Positions 41,101 through 49,471 are shown, counted from the first letter of the stretch. The stretch: DNA of 64,000 nucleotides from Methylobacterium terrae (GCF_003173755.1 NZ_CP029553.1:2554501-2618500), one strand, 5' to 3'. The notes: generated by a model not told the origin, from the letters alone. Made by a program: numbers and translations.

Positions 41101-41602
41101 AGGCGGCGAGCGCCAGGTCGCTCTGGTGCGACATCGAGGAGGAGACGCAGCCGTGGTCGTCGCCGGCGACGACCAGCACGCCGCCCTTGCGCGACGAGCC
41201 GTAGGCGTTGCCGTGCTTGAGCGCGTCGCCCGAGCGGTCGACCCCTGGGCCCTTGCCGTACCAGAGCCCGAACACCCCCTCGACCGTGGCGGAAGGGTCG
41301 AGCGCCACCCGCTGGCTGCCCAGAAGCGCCGCCGCCGCCAGGTCCTCGTTGATGCCGGGCTGGAAGCGGATGCCGGCCTGCGCGAGCCGGTCCTTGGCGC
41401 GCCACAATTCCTGGTCGACGGCGCCCAGCGGCGAGCCGCGATAGCCGGAGACGAGGCCGGCGGTGTTCAGCCCGTCGCGCCGGTCGAGCGCGGCCTGGGA
41501 CAGGAGCAGGCGCACCAGGGCCTGCGTGCCGGTCATGTAGGCCCGGCCGAGGCTCCGGTCGAAGCGGTCGTCGAGACGGTAGGCGCGGTCGAGCTCGGGC
41601 AT
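38153..41602 (-). CDS. Indolepyruvate ferredoxin oxidoreductase family protein (fused IorA-IorB)
   Basis: A 1149-residue three-part 2-ketoacid oxidoreductase. An N-terminal pyruvate:ferredoxin-type domain (AYMTGTQALVRLLLSQAALD RRDGLNTAGLVSGYRGSPLG), a TPP domain (YFCSGCPHNTSTRVPEGSQA, GDGTYFHSG, ITYKILYNDAVAMTGGQ), an iron-sulfur stretch (VCEGCGDCQTKSNC) and a C-terminal gamma domain (VAGVGGTGVVTVGALI). It decarboxylates aryl- or branched-chain keto acids to acyl-CoA. ATG at 41602 follows GAGGAG. It is divergent from an Lrp regulator, a pairing that usually means amino-acid control. Confidence 0.93.
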   Translation of the reverse strand: MPELDRAYRLDDRFDRSLGRAYMTGTQALVRLLLSQAALDRRDGLNTAGLVSGYRGSPLGAVDQELWRAKDRLAQAGIRFQPGINEDLAAAALLGSQRVALDPSATVEGVFGLWYGKGPGVDRSGDALKHGNAYGSSRKGGVLVVAGDDHGCVSSSMSHQSDLALAAWHMPVIHPASIAEYEAFGLWGFAASRVSGAWVGFKAISEVVEGAASIDLAPLPHFAAPDFTPPPGGLHIRWPDLPSLAIEARALRKLDAIRAFARANPLDRLVVAPERPRLLVVTVGKAHGDAMEAFRLLGFGPAALAAAGIAVLKVGLVHPLDTAGISALAAGVGTVLVIEEKAPLVERQLRDGLYDLPAGHRPRILGKRDAAGSALVPEVEELRPSRLVGILAETLRGLGLAARAPEAPSAPPAPGPLSVRTPYFCSGCPHNTSTRVPEGSQARAGIGCHFMANWMERDTTGIVPMGAEGVDWTGQAPFTRQAHVFQNLGDGTYFHSGHAAIRQAVASGANITYKILYNDAVAMTGGQPVDGVLSVPQITRLMAAEGAARVVVVSDDPDRVAGAAARDPLGAGVTVHHRDDLDAVQRDLRETPGVTVLVYDQTCATEARRRRKRGLSGPAPRRAVINPLVCEGCGDCQTKSNCLSVVPVETEFGRKRAIDQTGCNSDLSCLKGFCPSFVTLDGATPRRRPGVAVDPGTVAARAAALPEPDTALGPEPYEILVAGVGGTGVVTVGALITVAAHLEGRGASVLDFMGFAQKGGQVLSFVRLAADANALNQVRIDRGRADAVLACDLVVAASPDAAAVIDPARTCIVANTHEIPTGTTLRDPNARIDTRMLEGLLARRVGAGALRSVDAQAMAAQLIGDAQAANVLLLGFAWQCGLVPVSRAALDQAVALNGVAVPGNRLALAWGRLIAADPAFVAAQVAPEAEPAQGLDAVVARRAEYLAAYQDDAYAARYRARVAEVRARAGDALAEAVARSLFKLMAIKDEYEVARLQSDPAFHARLAQEFEGRLRPTFHLAPPFLARTRPGETEPRKIAFGPWLLPVLRGIARLKGLRGRRLDPLRLIGERREERRVLAEYEGQIDAGLALVGRADPAVLRDLLAAPEAIRGFGPVKARAIAAWRARSEALLAAARAGNDAGAPLSRAG

Positions 41603-41723
41603 CGGCGGGTCTCCTCGGCCGCCAGGCTATGCCTGTCCCGGAGGCAAAACCTGCCTGTCTGCTTCCTCGTACGCCGTGAGGGCGGTATGAACGACGCGAA
41701 ATGGACGGATACGGGAAACGCTC

Positions 41724-42203
41724 ATGCCTGATCGCGCGGACGCGCCGGACCGCTTCGAGCGGGCCATCCTGGACGCGCTGCAGGACGATGCCCGGCTCTC
41801 GGTCCAGGATCTCGCCCAGAGGATCGGCCTCTCGACCTCGCCGACCTGGCGGCGCCTGAAGGCGCTGGAGGAGCGGGGGATCATCCGCGGCTACGTCGCG
41901 CTGGTCGATGCCGCGGCGCTCGGCCACGGGCAGTGCGTCTTCGCCCACGTCACGCTCGCCAAGCACGACCGGGACGGCGTCGCCGAGTTCGAGCGCGTGA
42001 TCGGGGGCCGCGACGAGGTGCTGGAATGCTTCTCGACCACCGGTCAGGCCGATTACCTGCTGCGGGTCGTGGTGCGGGACGCGCAGCACTACGAGCGCTT
42101 CCTGCAGGAGGCGGTGTTCTCGTGCCCGGCGGTGCAGCAGATCCACTCGAACTTCGCCCTGCGCGAGGTCAAGTTCAGCGTGAAGGTGCCGACCGGCAGC
42201 TGA
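41724..42203 (+). CDS. Lrp/AsnC-family transcriptional regulator
   Basis: A 159-residue protein: helix-turn-helix (ILDALQDDARLSVQDLAQRI GLSTSPTWRRLKALEERGII) then an ACT-like RAM domain (VFAHVTLAKHDRDGVAEFER; CFSTTGQADYLLRVVVRD). It binds an amino acid and very likely controls the divergent indolepyruvate oxidoreductase (121-base spacer). A terminator separates it from the porin that ends downstream. Confidence 0.93.
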   Translation: MPDRADAPDRFERAILDALQDDARLSVQDLAQRIGLSTSPTWRRLKALEERGIIRGYVALVDAAALGHGQCVFAHVTLAKHDRDGVAEFERVIGGRDEVLECFSTTGQADYLLRVVVRDAQHYERFLQEAVFSCPAVQQIHSNFALREVKFSVKVPTGS

Positions 42204-42205
42204 CC

Positions 42206-42238
42206 AAAAAGAAAGAGCCCGGCCGTGAGGCCGGGCTC
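42206..42238 (-). terminator. Rho-independent terminator of the porin gene (minus strand)
   Basis: GAGCCCGGCC / GGCCGGGCTC form a 10-bp stem with a GTGA (TCAC) loop. On the minus strand it is followed by TTTCTTTTT, so it terminates the porin; the plus strand Lrp gene may share it. Confidence 0.85.
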
Positions 42239-42268
42239 CGCTCCGTCGAAGGTGACGGAGTGCGACGA

Positions 42269-43186
42269 CTAGAAGCCGTTGAACTTGTAGTTCAGGCCGG
42301 CGCGGACGACCGCGAACTCGGTCTCGCGACGGTACAGGTTGGCCGGGCCGACCGACACCACGCCCGGCGAGAACACCGAGTACTGCGTGCCGTTGGCGGT
42401 CTGGGCGAACACGCCGTTGTTGCGGTTGCCCTGGTCGAGCTTCACGTACAGGCCTTCGACCTTGAGGGTCACGGCCGACGAACGGAAGAAGTTGAAGAAC
42501 GAGTCGGTGGGCAGGGCGTACTCGACGCCGCCGCCGACGGTCCAGCCGGTCTGGAAGTCGTCGCGCGAGCTGTTGGTCAGGCCGAAGTCGCGACCGCCGC
42601 CCGAGCCGTAGGCGAAACCGCCGGTGGCGTACACGAGGGTGCGGTCCCAGGCGTAGCCGAGACGGCCGCGGACGGTGCCGAAGAAGTCCAGGCCCGAGAT
42701 GCCGTTCGGGTTGAACACCAGGGCGCCCGGAGCGACGCTGCCGCCCGGCACGGTGGCGAAGGCGAAGCGGTTGCGGCTGCGGCCGAAGTCGACGTACTGG
42801 GCGTCGGCCTCGATGCCGACGACCACGCCCGAGCCCGGGGTGAACTGGTAGTTGTAGCCGATCTGGCCGCCGCCGACGAAGCCGTCGTTGCTGTTGCGGT
42901 TGCCGAAGGCGAGCACGCCGGTGGCCGGGGCGCCGGCGCCGGTGACGAACACGCTGCTGGCGGCGGTGGCGCCGGCCGGCACGCCGACGACGGTCGGGGC
43001 GCGGGTGTCAGCGGTGTTGAAGCCGTAGCCGGCGTTGAAACCGGCGTAGAAGCCCGTCCAGGTGAAAACCGGAACCGGCGTGAAGACCGGCGGCGGGGCG
43101 ACGCGGCGCGGCAGGTCGGCGGCGAGGGCCGAACCGGCGACGACGATGCCAGCGAGGGCGGTAGCGCTCTTGAGAAGCGACTTCAT
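42269..43186 (-). CDS. Omp25/RopB-like outer-membrane beta-barrel porin
   Basis: A complete 305-residue paralogue of the porin at the window start. Signal peptide SLLKSATALAGIVVAGSALA, then ADLPRRVAPPPVFTPVPVFTWTGF, shared strands GQIGYNYQFTPGSGVVVGIEAD and GTVRGRLGYAWDRTLVYATG GFAYGSGGG, and a C-terminal FAVVRAGLNYKFNGF ending in Phe as outer-membrane proteins do. It would form an eight-stranded-type barrel in the outer membrane. Codons are strongly biased, suggesting high expression. Confidence 0.92.
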   Translation of the reverse strand: MKSLLKSATALAGIVVAGSALAADLPRRVAPPPVFTPVPVFTWTGFYAGFNAGYGFNTADTRAPTVVGVPAGATAASSVFVTGAGAPATGVLAFGNRNSNDGFVGGGQIGYNYQFTPGSGVVVGIEADAQYVDFGRSRNRFAFATVPGGSVAPGALVFNPNGISGLDFFGTVRGRLGYAWDRTLVYATGGFAYGSGGGRDFGLTNSSRDDFQTGWTVGGGVEYALPTDSFFNFFRSSAVTLKVEGLYVKLDQGNRNNGVFAQTANGTQYSVFSPGVVSVGPANLYRRETEFAVVRAGLNYKFNGF

Positions 43187-43508
43187 GGAACTGGTCCTTC
43201 CTACTATGCGGCGGCGACCGCGCCCGTTTTCGGATCGGCGGTCAACCGAAGCAGTGTCCCCGACATACCCCGGTAGCGTCGTGAAAGCTGTGTCCTCGCG
43301 ACAACGCTGGTGAGTTTCACCGCGGCCTTAACGGCTGTTCATCGCGAGCTTTCGCTCGGCTCCTTAATCCCCTTAACGCGCGCGAACGGCCAAGGTTCAC
43401 GGGCGCACAAATTTTTTTGCTACGCTTGGCGCACCAATCCTAACGAATGACGAACGGCGCCCTATCGGGTGCGATTCGGATGCCGTGCGGCCCCCGCGGC
43501 CGCGCTCG
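43187..43508. other. Upstream region of the porin, no gene seen
   Basis: About 320 bases hold only short shadow frames. It contains an AT-rich patch (AAATTTTTTTGC near 43410) and a cluster of TTAA sites near 43328-43377. These look like the regulatory region of the abundant porin; no operator could be assigned. Confidence 0.5.
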
Positions 43509-44285
43509 TCACAGGGCGTCGGGCGTGAGGGCGATCGCCGAGACGAGCCGGCCGTAATCGGGCTCGGCCCGGTGGGTGGTGCGGCGGTAGCTGAAGAAGC
43601 GGTCCGGGTCGGAATAGGTGCACAGGCTCACGTTCGCCACCTCGCCGATGCCGGCGCGCTCCAGCCGCGCGACGATGTAGGCGGGCAGGTCGAACAGGCT
43701 GTGGCCGTCGCGCTCGGCGCTGTCCACGAAGTAGCGGTCGTTGCCCGGGTCGGCCGCCTCGAAGCGCTCGCGGAATTCCGGCCCGACCTCGTAGGCCCGG
43801 GCACCGATCGTCGGACCCAGCACCGCCACGATGCCGGTTCGCACCGCGCCCAACCCCTCCATCGCGGCGAGCGTCGCCTCGATCACGCCGGTCAGCGCGC
43901 CCTTCCAGCCCGCATGGGCCGCGCCGATCACCCGGTTCTCCGGATCGGCGAACAGGATCGGCCCGCAATCGGCGGTGAGGATGCCGAGCGCGAGACCCGG
44001 CACCCGGGTCACCATCGCGTCGGCGCGGGGCCGCTCGGGGAAGGGGGCCTCGACCACCACGGCCTCGGCCGAGTGGACCTGGTAGAGGCTGACGAGGTTC
44101 TCCGGCGCGACCCCGAGCTCGGCGGTCATGCGGCGACGGTTCTCGCGCACGTGGGCGGGATCGTCGCCGGAGCCGAGGCCGCCGTTGAGGGAGTCGTAGA
44201 GCCCCTCCGACACGCCGCCCTCACGGGTGAAGAAGGCGTGGCGGAGGCCGGCATGGGAGCTGAGCTCGGGCGCTTCGATGAACAT
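43509..44285 (-). CDS. pgeF: Peptidoglycan editing factor / multicopper polyphenol oxidase-like (YfiH family)
   Basis: A 258-residue cytosolic protein. Seen: HAFFTREGGVSEGLYDSLN, QVHSAEAVVVE, LTADCGPILFAD and AAHAGWKGALTGV, the family's metal-binding His/Cys set. E. coli PgeF removes L-Ser-containing mistakes from UDP-MurNAc. The ATG at 44285 begins MFIEAPELSSH; a longer frame to 44354 runs into a palindromic repeat. It is the last gene of a lgt-midA-pgeF block, an order conserved in Hyphomicrobiales. Confidence 0.92.
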   Translation of the reverse strand: MFIEAPELSSHAGLRHAFFTREGGVSEGLYDSLNGGLGSGDDPAHVRENRRRMTAELGVAPENLVSLYQVHSAEAVVVEAPFPERPRADAMVTRVPGLALGILTADCGPILFADPENRVIGAAHAGWKGALTGVIEATLAAMEGLGAVRTGIVAVLGPTIGARAYEVGPEFRERFEAADPGNDRYFVDSAERDGHSLFDLPAYIVARLERAGIGEVANVSLCTYSDPDRFFSYRRTTHRAEPDYGRLVSAIALTPDAL

Positions 44286-44355
44286 CGCGGAATCGTCCTG
44301 GCGAGGAGGCGTCCCGCAGGATCGCCGAGGAATCGTGTCGAAAGCGCGTATCATA

Positions 44356-44476
44356 CGAAATCCGATCGATTGCTTCGCAATGCGGATTTCGGCTTCGCTC
44401 AGGCGTGTGGAGCCCTCGGCTCCACCGCGCGCGCTTGTGATGCCGTTTCCGGAAGTGATCTTCCGGAGACGGTATC
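44356..44476. repeat. Three-hairpin palindromic element between midA-type gene and pgeF
   Basis: Three consecutive hairpins: 44356-44391 (CGAAATCCG / CGGATTTCG with inner ATTGC-TTC-GCAAT), 44407-44425 (GTGGAGCC-CTC-GGCTCCAC, perfect) and 44439-44476 (about 17 bp, GATGCCGTTTCCGGAAG against CTTCCGGAGACGGTATC with three mismatches). The third covers the methyltransferase stop. It is like intergenic mosaic repeats, and probably multi-copy in the genome. Confidence 0.7.
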
Positions 44477-45545
44477 AGAACCCCGGCAGGCCCGGCTGGC
44501 CGGGGCCGGCGAGGCCCATCACCTTGAACAGGTTGCCCATGCCGCGGGTCGTGCGGTCGATCAGGCGGTCGGCCCCGGCCCTGACGGCGGCTCCCTGAAC
44601 CGGGTTCGCCCGCGCGACGAGGCGCCCGGCGCGCTGCGCGAGGCCGAGCGCCAGGAGGAAATCGGCTTGCGTCACCGGCCCGTGCACCACGGCGCCAGCC
44701 CCCGCGGCGGCGCGGGCGAGCGCGGCGAAATCGACCTGTGCGGTCAGGTCGGTCTCGCCCGGCGCTTCGAGCGGATCGGCGAAACGGTGGCGGGCCACGG
44801 CCTGCAGCGTGTCGGCGGTGCCGCCGTAGAGGTCGCCGTAATCGATCGCCGCGAGCGCGCCGCCCTCGCGGGCGAGCCGCCGGCCGAGCTGCCGGGTGAG
44901 GTCGAGGGCGACCGCCGGCAGGGTCAGGATCGCGCCGGGCGCTCCGTCCGCCGTGATCTCCGGCGTCGGTTCCGGGCTCAGGCCGAAGGCGAGGGCATCG
45001 CCCGCGAGGCCGACCCGGCGCTCGCACCAACCCCGCTCGGTGCGCTGGTACTGGCGCACCGGCAGCGCGTCGAAGAACTCGTTGGCGAGCACGATCGCCG
45101 GCCCGTCCGGCAGGGTGTCGACGGCCTCGTGCCAGGTCGGCGCGGCGTTCGCCAGCGCGCGCGCCTGCGCGGCGCGCAAGGTCGGGCTCGTCTCGACGAG
45201 GTGGAGGTCGGCGGCGGCCAGGCAGTCGGGGGCGGCGGCCCGCAGCGCCCGCAGCGCGTCCGCCATCAGGGTGCCGCGGCCGGGTCCGAGCTCGACGAGG
45301 CGGAACGGGGCCGGACGACCGAGCCCGTGCCAGACCTCCGCGGTCCAGAGCCCGAGAAGCTCGCCGAAGATCTGGCTGATCTCCGGCGCGGTGGTGAAAT
45401 CGCCGGCCTCCCCCAGGGGATCGCGGGTGCGGTAGTAGCCGTGGACCGGGTGGCCGAGGCAGAGCGCCATGTAGCGCTCGATGGTGATCGGCCCGTCGAC
45501 CGCGATCAGGCGGCGCAGCTCGCCGAGGAGCGGCGTCTCGCTCAC
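44475..45545 (-). CDS. MidA/NDUFAF7-type class I SAM-dependent methyltransferase
   Basis: A 356-residue protein. Seen: ITIERYMALCLGHPVHGYY, DFTTAPEISQIFGELLG, the SAM-binding LVELGPGRGTLMADAL and ANEFFDALPVRQY. The eukaryotic homologue dimethylates an arginine of complex I subunit NDUFS2 during assembly; the bacterial role is presumed similar. GTG at 45545 overlaps the lgt stop by four bases (GTGA), so the pair is coupled. The last codons overlap a palindrome. Confidence 0.9.
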   Translation of the reverse strand: MSETPLLGELRRLIAVDGPITIERYMALCLGHPVHGYYRTRDPLGEAGDFTTAPEISQIFGELLGLWTAEVWHGLGRPAPFRLVELGPGRGTLMADALRALRAAAPDCLAAADLHLVETSPTLRAAQARALANAAPTWHEAVDTLPDGPAIVLANEFFDALPVRQYQRTERGWCERRVGLAGDALAFGLSPEPTPEITADGAPGAILTLPAVALDLTRQLGRRLAREGGALAAIDYGDLYGGTADTLQAVARHRFADPLEAPGETDLTAQVDFAALARAAAGAGAVVHGPVTQADFLLALGLAQRAGRLVARANPVQGAAVRAGADRLIDRTTRGMGNLFKVMGLAGPGQPGLPGF

Positions 45546-46465
45546 GCGGATTTCGCTCCCGACGCTTTGGCTTCCGGGGCTTCGGCCTCGTCCGCGGCGC
45601 CCTCGGTGAGCCGCGCCCGCGGCCGGGTGTCGCCGCGCAACGCCCGCACGACGAAGACCGCGCCGACCACCAGCATCGGCACGCAGAGCAGCATCCCCAT
45701 GGTGATGCCGCCGCCGAGCGCGCCGACCTGGGTCCCGAACAGGAAGCCGAGCTGCGGGTCCGGCTCGCGGAAGAACTCGCAGGCGGTGCGGGCGACCGCG
45801 TAGCCGACGACGAAGATCCCGCCCAGCAGGCCGGGGCGGCGGAAGCCGACGCGCCGGACCGCGAACGCCATCACGACGAACAGCACCAGCCCCTCGGCGA
45901 CGGCCTCGTAGAGCTGGCTCGGATGGCGCGGCAGCGGCCCGCCGTTCGGGAACACGATGGCGTAGGCGAAATCCGGCGCCGGGCGGCCCCACAGCTCGCC
46001 GTTCACGAAGTTGGCCAGACGCCCGAAGAACAGCCCGATCGGCACCACGACGGCGGCGAGGTCGAGCATCGCGTAGGCGTTGAGGGCGCGGCGGCGGGCG
46101 AACAGCACCAGCGCCAGCACTGCCCCGAGGAAGCCGCCGTGGAACGACATGCCGCCGCGCCAGATCGCCAGGATTTCGGCCGGGTGGGAGAGATAGGCGG
46201 CGAAATTGTAGAACAGCACGTAGCCGATGCGCCCGCCGAGCACGACGCCGAGCGCCACCCAGACGATCAGGTCGTCGATGTCGGCGACGCTCGGCCGGCG
46301 CACCGCCCCCCAGAGCGACGGCGCCGAGACCAGGCGCTTGGCGTAGTACCAGCCGCCCACGAGGCCCACGATGTAGGCGAGGGCGTACCACTTGATCTGC
46401 AGCGGCCCGATCGCGACCGCGACGGGGTCGATGGCGGGGAAGGGCAGGGCGAGGAGCGGAGGCAT
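45542..46465 (-). CDS. lgt: Prolipoprotein diacylglyceryl transferase
   Basis: A 307-residue, seven-helix inner-membrane enzyme that attaches diacylglycerol to the lipobox cysteine of prolipoproteins. Seen: FHGGFLGAVLALVLFARRR and the signature GRLANFVNGELWGRP, HPSQLYEA, and a basic/acidic C-terminal tail. It heads the lgt-midA-pgeF block. Confidence 0.95.
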   Translation of the reverse strand: MPPLLALPFPAIDPVAVAIGPLQIKWYALAYIVGLVGGWYYAKRLVSAPSLWGAVRRPSVADIDDLIVWVALGVVLGGRIGYVLFYNFAAYLSHPAEILAIWRGGMSFHGGFLGAVLALVLFARRRALNAYAMLDLAAVVVPIGLFFGRLANFVNGELWGRPAPDFAYAIVFPNGGPLPRHPSQLYEAVAEGLVLFVVMAFAVRRVGFRRPGLLGGIFVVGYAVARTACEFFREPDPQLGFLFGTQVGALGGGITMGMLLCVPMLVVGAVFVVRALRGDTRPRARLTEGAADEAEAPEAKASGAKSA

Positions 46466-46619
46466 CGGGCGATGAGGTGAACCGGCGGCGGGGCGGCGTC
46501 AAGGCGGTGATCGTGCCGCGAGAGCATGTCGAGCGTGGGGCGTGTCCGTGACGGGTGTCCGACTGCCTCGACCTGTTCCGAAACCGGTCGAGCGCGGATC
46601 ACCTCTCGCGAGTGGTCGG

Positions 46620-46680
46620 GCTGTCCGCGGAAAAGGACAGCACAGGCTCATCCTCTCCCCTCTGCGGGGGAGGGGAAGTG
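46620..46680. repeat. Hairpins downstream of ilvA
   Basis: GCTGTCC / GGACAGC (46620-46641) and a CCTCTCCCC...GGGGAGGGG hairpin near 46651-46676. The second resembles the G/C-rich arms of the element at 60028-60179, suggesting a partial copy. They lie between convergent-side 3' and 5' ends (ilvA stop and lgt start). Confidence 0.5.
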
Positions 46681-46692
46681 CCTCAGGCGGTA

Positions 46693-48267
46693 TCACGCCG
46701 CCGGCGCCACGTCCGCGCGCACCGCCACCTTCCGCGGCTGGCCGTCGAGGAAGAGGCGGTAGGCGGCGTTGTCGGTCTCGTCGTGGTGCTCGTAGCCGAG
46801 CTCGGCGAGCGCCGCGGCGAAGCGGGGGCGCTCGGCCTCCGGCACCTGGATGCCGGCGAGCACCCGGCCGTGATCGGCACCGTGGTTGCGGTAATGGAAC
46901 AGCGAGATGTTCCAGGTCACGCCGAGGCTGTCGAGAAACTTGAGCAGCGCACCCGGGCGCTCCGGGAACTCGAAGCGCAGGAGCCGCTCGTCGGTGAGCC
47001 CCGGCACCCGGCCGCCGACCATGTAGCGGACGTGGAGCTTCGCCATCTCGTTGTCGGTGAGATCGACCAGCGGGTAGCCGAGGCCGCGCAGCTCCGCGAT
47101 CAGCGCCTCCTTCTCCGCGCGGCCGCCGGCGAGCTGGACGCCGACGAAGATCTGCGCCTCGGCGCCCGGCGCGTAGCGGTAGTTGAACTCGGTGATCGCG
47201 CGTCGGCCGAGCGCCCGGATGAAGGCGCGGTAGCTGCCGGCCCGCTCCGGGATGGTGACGGCGAGCAGCGCCTCGCGGCGCTCGCCGAGCTCGGCCCGCT
47301 CGGCGATGTGGCGCAGCCGGTCGAAGTTCAGGTTGGCGCCGCTGTTGACGGCGACGAGGGCGCCGGTGCCGGCGACGCTGCCCCGCGCCGCGTATTCCTT
47401 GAGACCGGCGAGGGCGAGCGCGCCGGAGGGCTCGGACATCGCGCGGGTGTCGTCGAACACATCCTTGACCGCGGCGCAGATCGCGTCGGTGTCGACGGTG
47501 ATGACCTCGTCGAGGTGCTCGCGGCACAGCCGGAAGGTCTCCTCCCCGGCCTGGCGCACGGCGACGCCGTCGGCGAACAGGCCGACCGTGTCGAGCATCA
47601 CCCGCTCGCCCGCCTCGATCGCCGCCTTCATGCTGGCGGCATCCGCCGGCTCGACGCCGATGACCCTGGTCTCGGGCCGCATGAACTTGATGAAGGTGGC
47701 GACGCCCGCCGCGAGGCCGCCGCCGCCGATCGGCACGAACACCGCCTCGATCGGGGCGCCGTGCTGGCGCAGGATCTCGAGCCCGATCGTGCCCTGGCCG
47801 GCGATCACGTCGGGATCGTCGTAGGGGTGGATGAAGGTCAGGCCCTGCTCGGCCTCGAGCCCCTTGGCGTGGGCGTAGGCCTCGTCGAAGGCGTCGCCGT
47901 GCAGGACGACCTGGCCGCCGCGGGACTTCACGCCCTCGACCTTGATCGCCGGGGTGGTGCGCGGCATCACGATCACCGCCGGGACGCCGAGGCGGGCGGC
48001 GGCCAGCGCCACGCCCTGCGCGTGGTTGCCGGCCGAGGCGCAGATCACCCCGCGGGTCAGCGCGTCGGCGTCGAGGCCCGCCATCTTGTTGTAGGCGCCC
48101 CGGATCTTGAACGAGAAGACCGGCTGCAGGTCCTCGCGCTTGAGCAGCACGCGGGCGCCGAGGCGCTGCGACAGGCGCGGCATCGCGTCGAGCGGGCTCT
48201 CCACGGCGACGTCGTAGACGCGGGCGCCCAGGATCTTCTTGATGTAGTCGTGCACGGCTTCAGTCAT
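46693..48267 (-). CDS. ilvA: Threonine ammonia-lyase, biosynthetic
   Basis: A 524-residue PLP enzyme converting threonine to 2-oxobutanoate for isoleucine. Seen: the PLP lysine in FSFKIRGAYNKM (about residue 56), CASAGNHAQGVAL, PIGGGGLAAG, and two C-terminal ACT-like regulatory repeats (VTIPERAGSYRAF; FEFPERPGALLKF) that mark the isoleucine-inhibited biosynthetic form. ATG at 48267 (MTEAVHDYIKK) is chosen over an upstream in-frame ATG at 48378 that lacks similarity. Confidence 0.95.
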   Translation of the reverse strand: MTEAVHDYIKKILGARVYDVAVESPLDAMPRLSQRLGARVLLKREDLQPVFSFKIRGAYNKMAGLDADALTRGVICASAGNHAQGVALAAARLGVPAVIVMPRTTPAIKVEGVKSRGGQVVLHGDAFDEAYAHAKGLEAEQGLTFIHPYDDPDVIAGQGTIGLEILRQHGAPIEAVFVPIGGGGLAAGVATFIKFMRPETRVIGVEPADAASMKAAIEAGERVMLDTVGLFADGVAVRQAGEETFRLCREHLDEVITVDTDAICAAVKDVFDDTRAMSEPSGALALAGLKEYAARGSVAGTGALVAVNSGANLNFDRLRHIAERAELGERREALLAVTIPERAGSYRAFIRALGRRAITEFNYRYAPGAEAQIFVGVQLAGGRAEKEALIAELRGLGYPLVDLTDNEMAKLHVRYMVGGRVPGLTDERLLRFEFPERPGALLKFLDSLGVTWNISLFHYRNHGADHGRVLAGIQVPEAERPRFAAALAELGYEHHDETDNAAYRLFLDGQPRKVAVRADVAPAA

Positions 48268-48358
48268 GTCCGGAGGGCGAGGAGCGACTCGCCGGGGGTG
48301 TGGCGCCGGAATAGCGGGTTTCCCTGCGGGATGCGAGCTTGACTGGTGCGATTGCGCC

Positions 48359-49441
48359 TCAGCGGCCCTCGCCGGCACTCCGGGAAATCCACTTCGCCAC
48401 CAGCGGCCCGGTGATGATGACGACGAGGAGCCGCAGGGTCTGCACCGCCAGGACGAAGGACACGTCCGAATGGGTGCCGACCGCGATGATCGCCACCGAA
48501 TCGAGTCCGCCCGGGCTCGTCGCCAGGTAGGCGGTGAGGAAGTCGATCGGCAGCAGGAAGGTCAGGCCCCAGGCCCAGAGGCCGCAGAGACCGATCAGCC
48601 CGAAGGTCGCCACCAGCACGCCCGGCAGGGCGAACAGGGTCGCCCGCACGGTGGCGGGGGTGAAGCGCAGGCCCACCGTCCAGCCGATGCCCGCATAGGC
48701 CAGCGCGAGCAGCCAGGAGGGCAGGGCCATGCCGGCGAGCCCCGTGGCGTGGAGCGTCGCCCCGATGGCGAGCGGGCCGATCAGGGCGCCGGCCGGAACC
48801 CGCAGGCGCAGGCCCAGCCACGCGCCGATGCCTGCGACCGCGAGCGTCCCGAGGACGGCGAGCGGGGCGGCCTCCATGTCGGCGCCGGGAGCCGCACCGG
48901 CATCGCCCGCGAGGAAGCGGGCGACCACCGAGGCCGTCAGCGCCACGCAGGCGACGCGGACGTACTGCATGAAGGCGACGAGGCGGGGATCGGCGCCGAA
49001 TTCCTCGGCCATCACCACCATGGCGGAGGCGCCGCCGGGCGAGGACCCCCAGGCCGCGGTGGTGCCGGGCAGGAGGCGGATGCGGGTCAGGATCCAGCCG
49101 GTCATCGCGGCGGCCACCACCGTGACGCCGACCACCGCCAGGATCAGGAATCCGTCCTGCATCAGGGTCGCGGCGATCGAGGCGTTGACCGCGTGGGCGA
49201 CGAGGCAGCCGATCAGCGCCTGCGAGGCCTGGAAGCCGAGCTTCGGCACCCGGATCGGCGCGCCGCGCACCCCGAACGCGATGGCGGCGAGCATCGGGCC
49301 GAGCAGCAGGGCGGCCGGGAAGCCCGCGAGGTGGAACAGGCCCGCGAGCGCCCCGGAGGCCAGGACCAGCCCCGCCCACAAGGCCGCCGCGCGGGGGAGC
49401 GTGCGGCGGAGATCCGTCGGGGCGGGGTGCATGGCGTCCAT
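48359..49441 (-). CDS. AbrB-family integral membrane protein (putative 'ammonia monooxygenase' in older annotation)
   Basis: A 360-residue protein with about ten hydrophobic helices in two internal repeats: GFPAALLLGPMLAAI and LGFQASQALIGCLVA in the first half, VPAGALIGPLAIGATLHATG and YAGIGWTVGLRFTPATV in the second, with PGGASAMVVMAEEFGADPRL and the related TSPGGLDSVAIIA. This is PF05145; despite names in databases it is neither AbrB regulator nor ammonia monooxygenase. Function unknown, probably transport or sensing. Downstream of oxyR on the same strand. Confidence 0.86.
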   Translation of the reverse strand: MDAMHPAPTDLRRTLPRAAALWAGLVLASGALAGLFHLAGFPAALLLGPMLAAIAFGVRGAPIRVPKLGFQASQALIGCLVAHAVNASIAATLMQDGFLILAVVGVTVVAAAMTGWILTRIRLLPGTTAAWGSSPGGASAMVVMAEEFGADPRLVAFMQYVRVACVALTASVVARFLAGDAGAAPGADMEAAPLAVLGTLAVAGIGAWLGLRLRVPAGALIGPLAIGATLHATGLAGMALPSWLLALAYAGIGWTVGLRFTPATVRATLFALPGVLVATFGLIGLCGLWAWGLTFLLPIDFLTAYLATSPGGLDSVAIIAVGTHSDVSFVLAVQTLRLLVVIITGPLVAKWISRSAGEGR

Positions 49442-49471
49442 GATGGTGGGGGTTCGCGCGTCGCCGCGTCG

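Noticed and set aside
37325..41731. A 1468-codon open frame on the plus strand
   Set aside because: It is antisense to the indolepyruvate oxidoreductase, rich in Arg/Gly/His and without domain similarity. Long antisense frames are expected at this GC content.
43328..43377. CtrA boxes before the porin gene
   Set aside because: TTAA pairs are spaced by five or other numbers of bases, not seven, so they do not fit the consensus.
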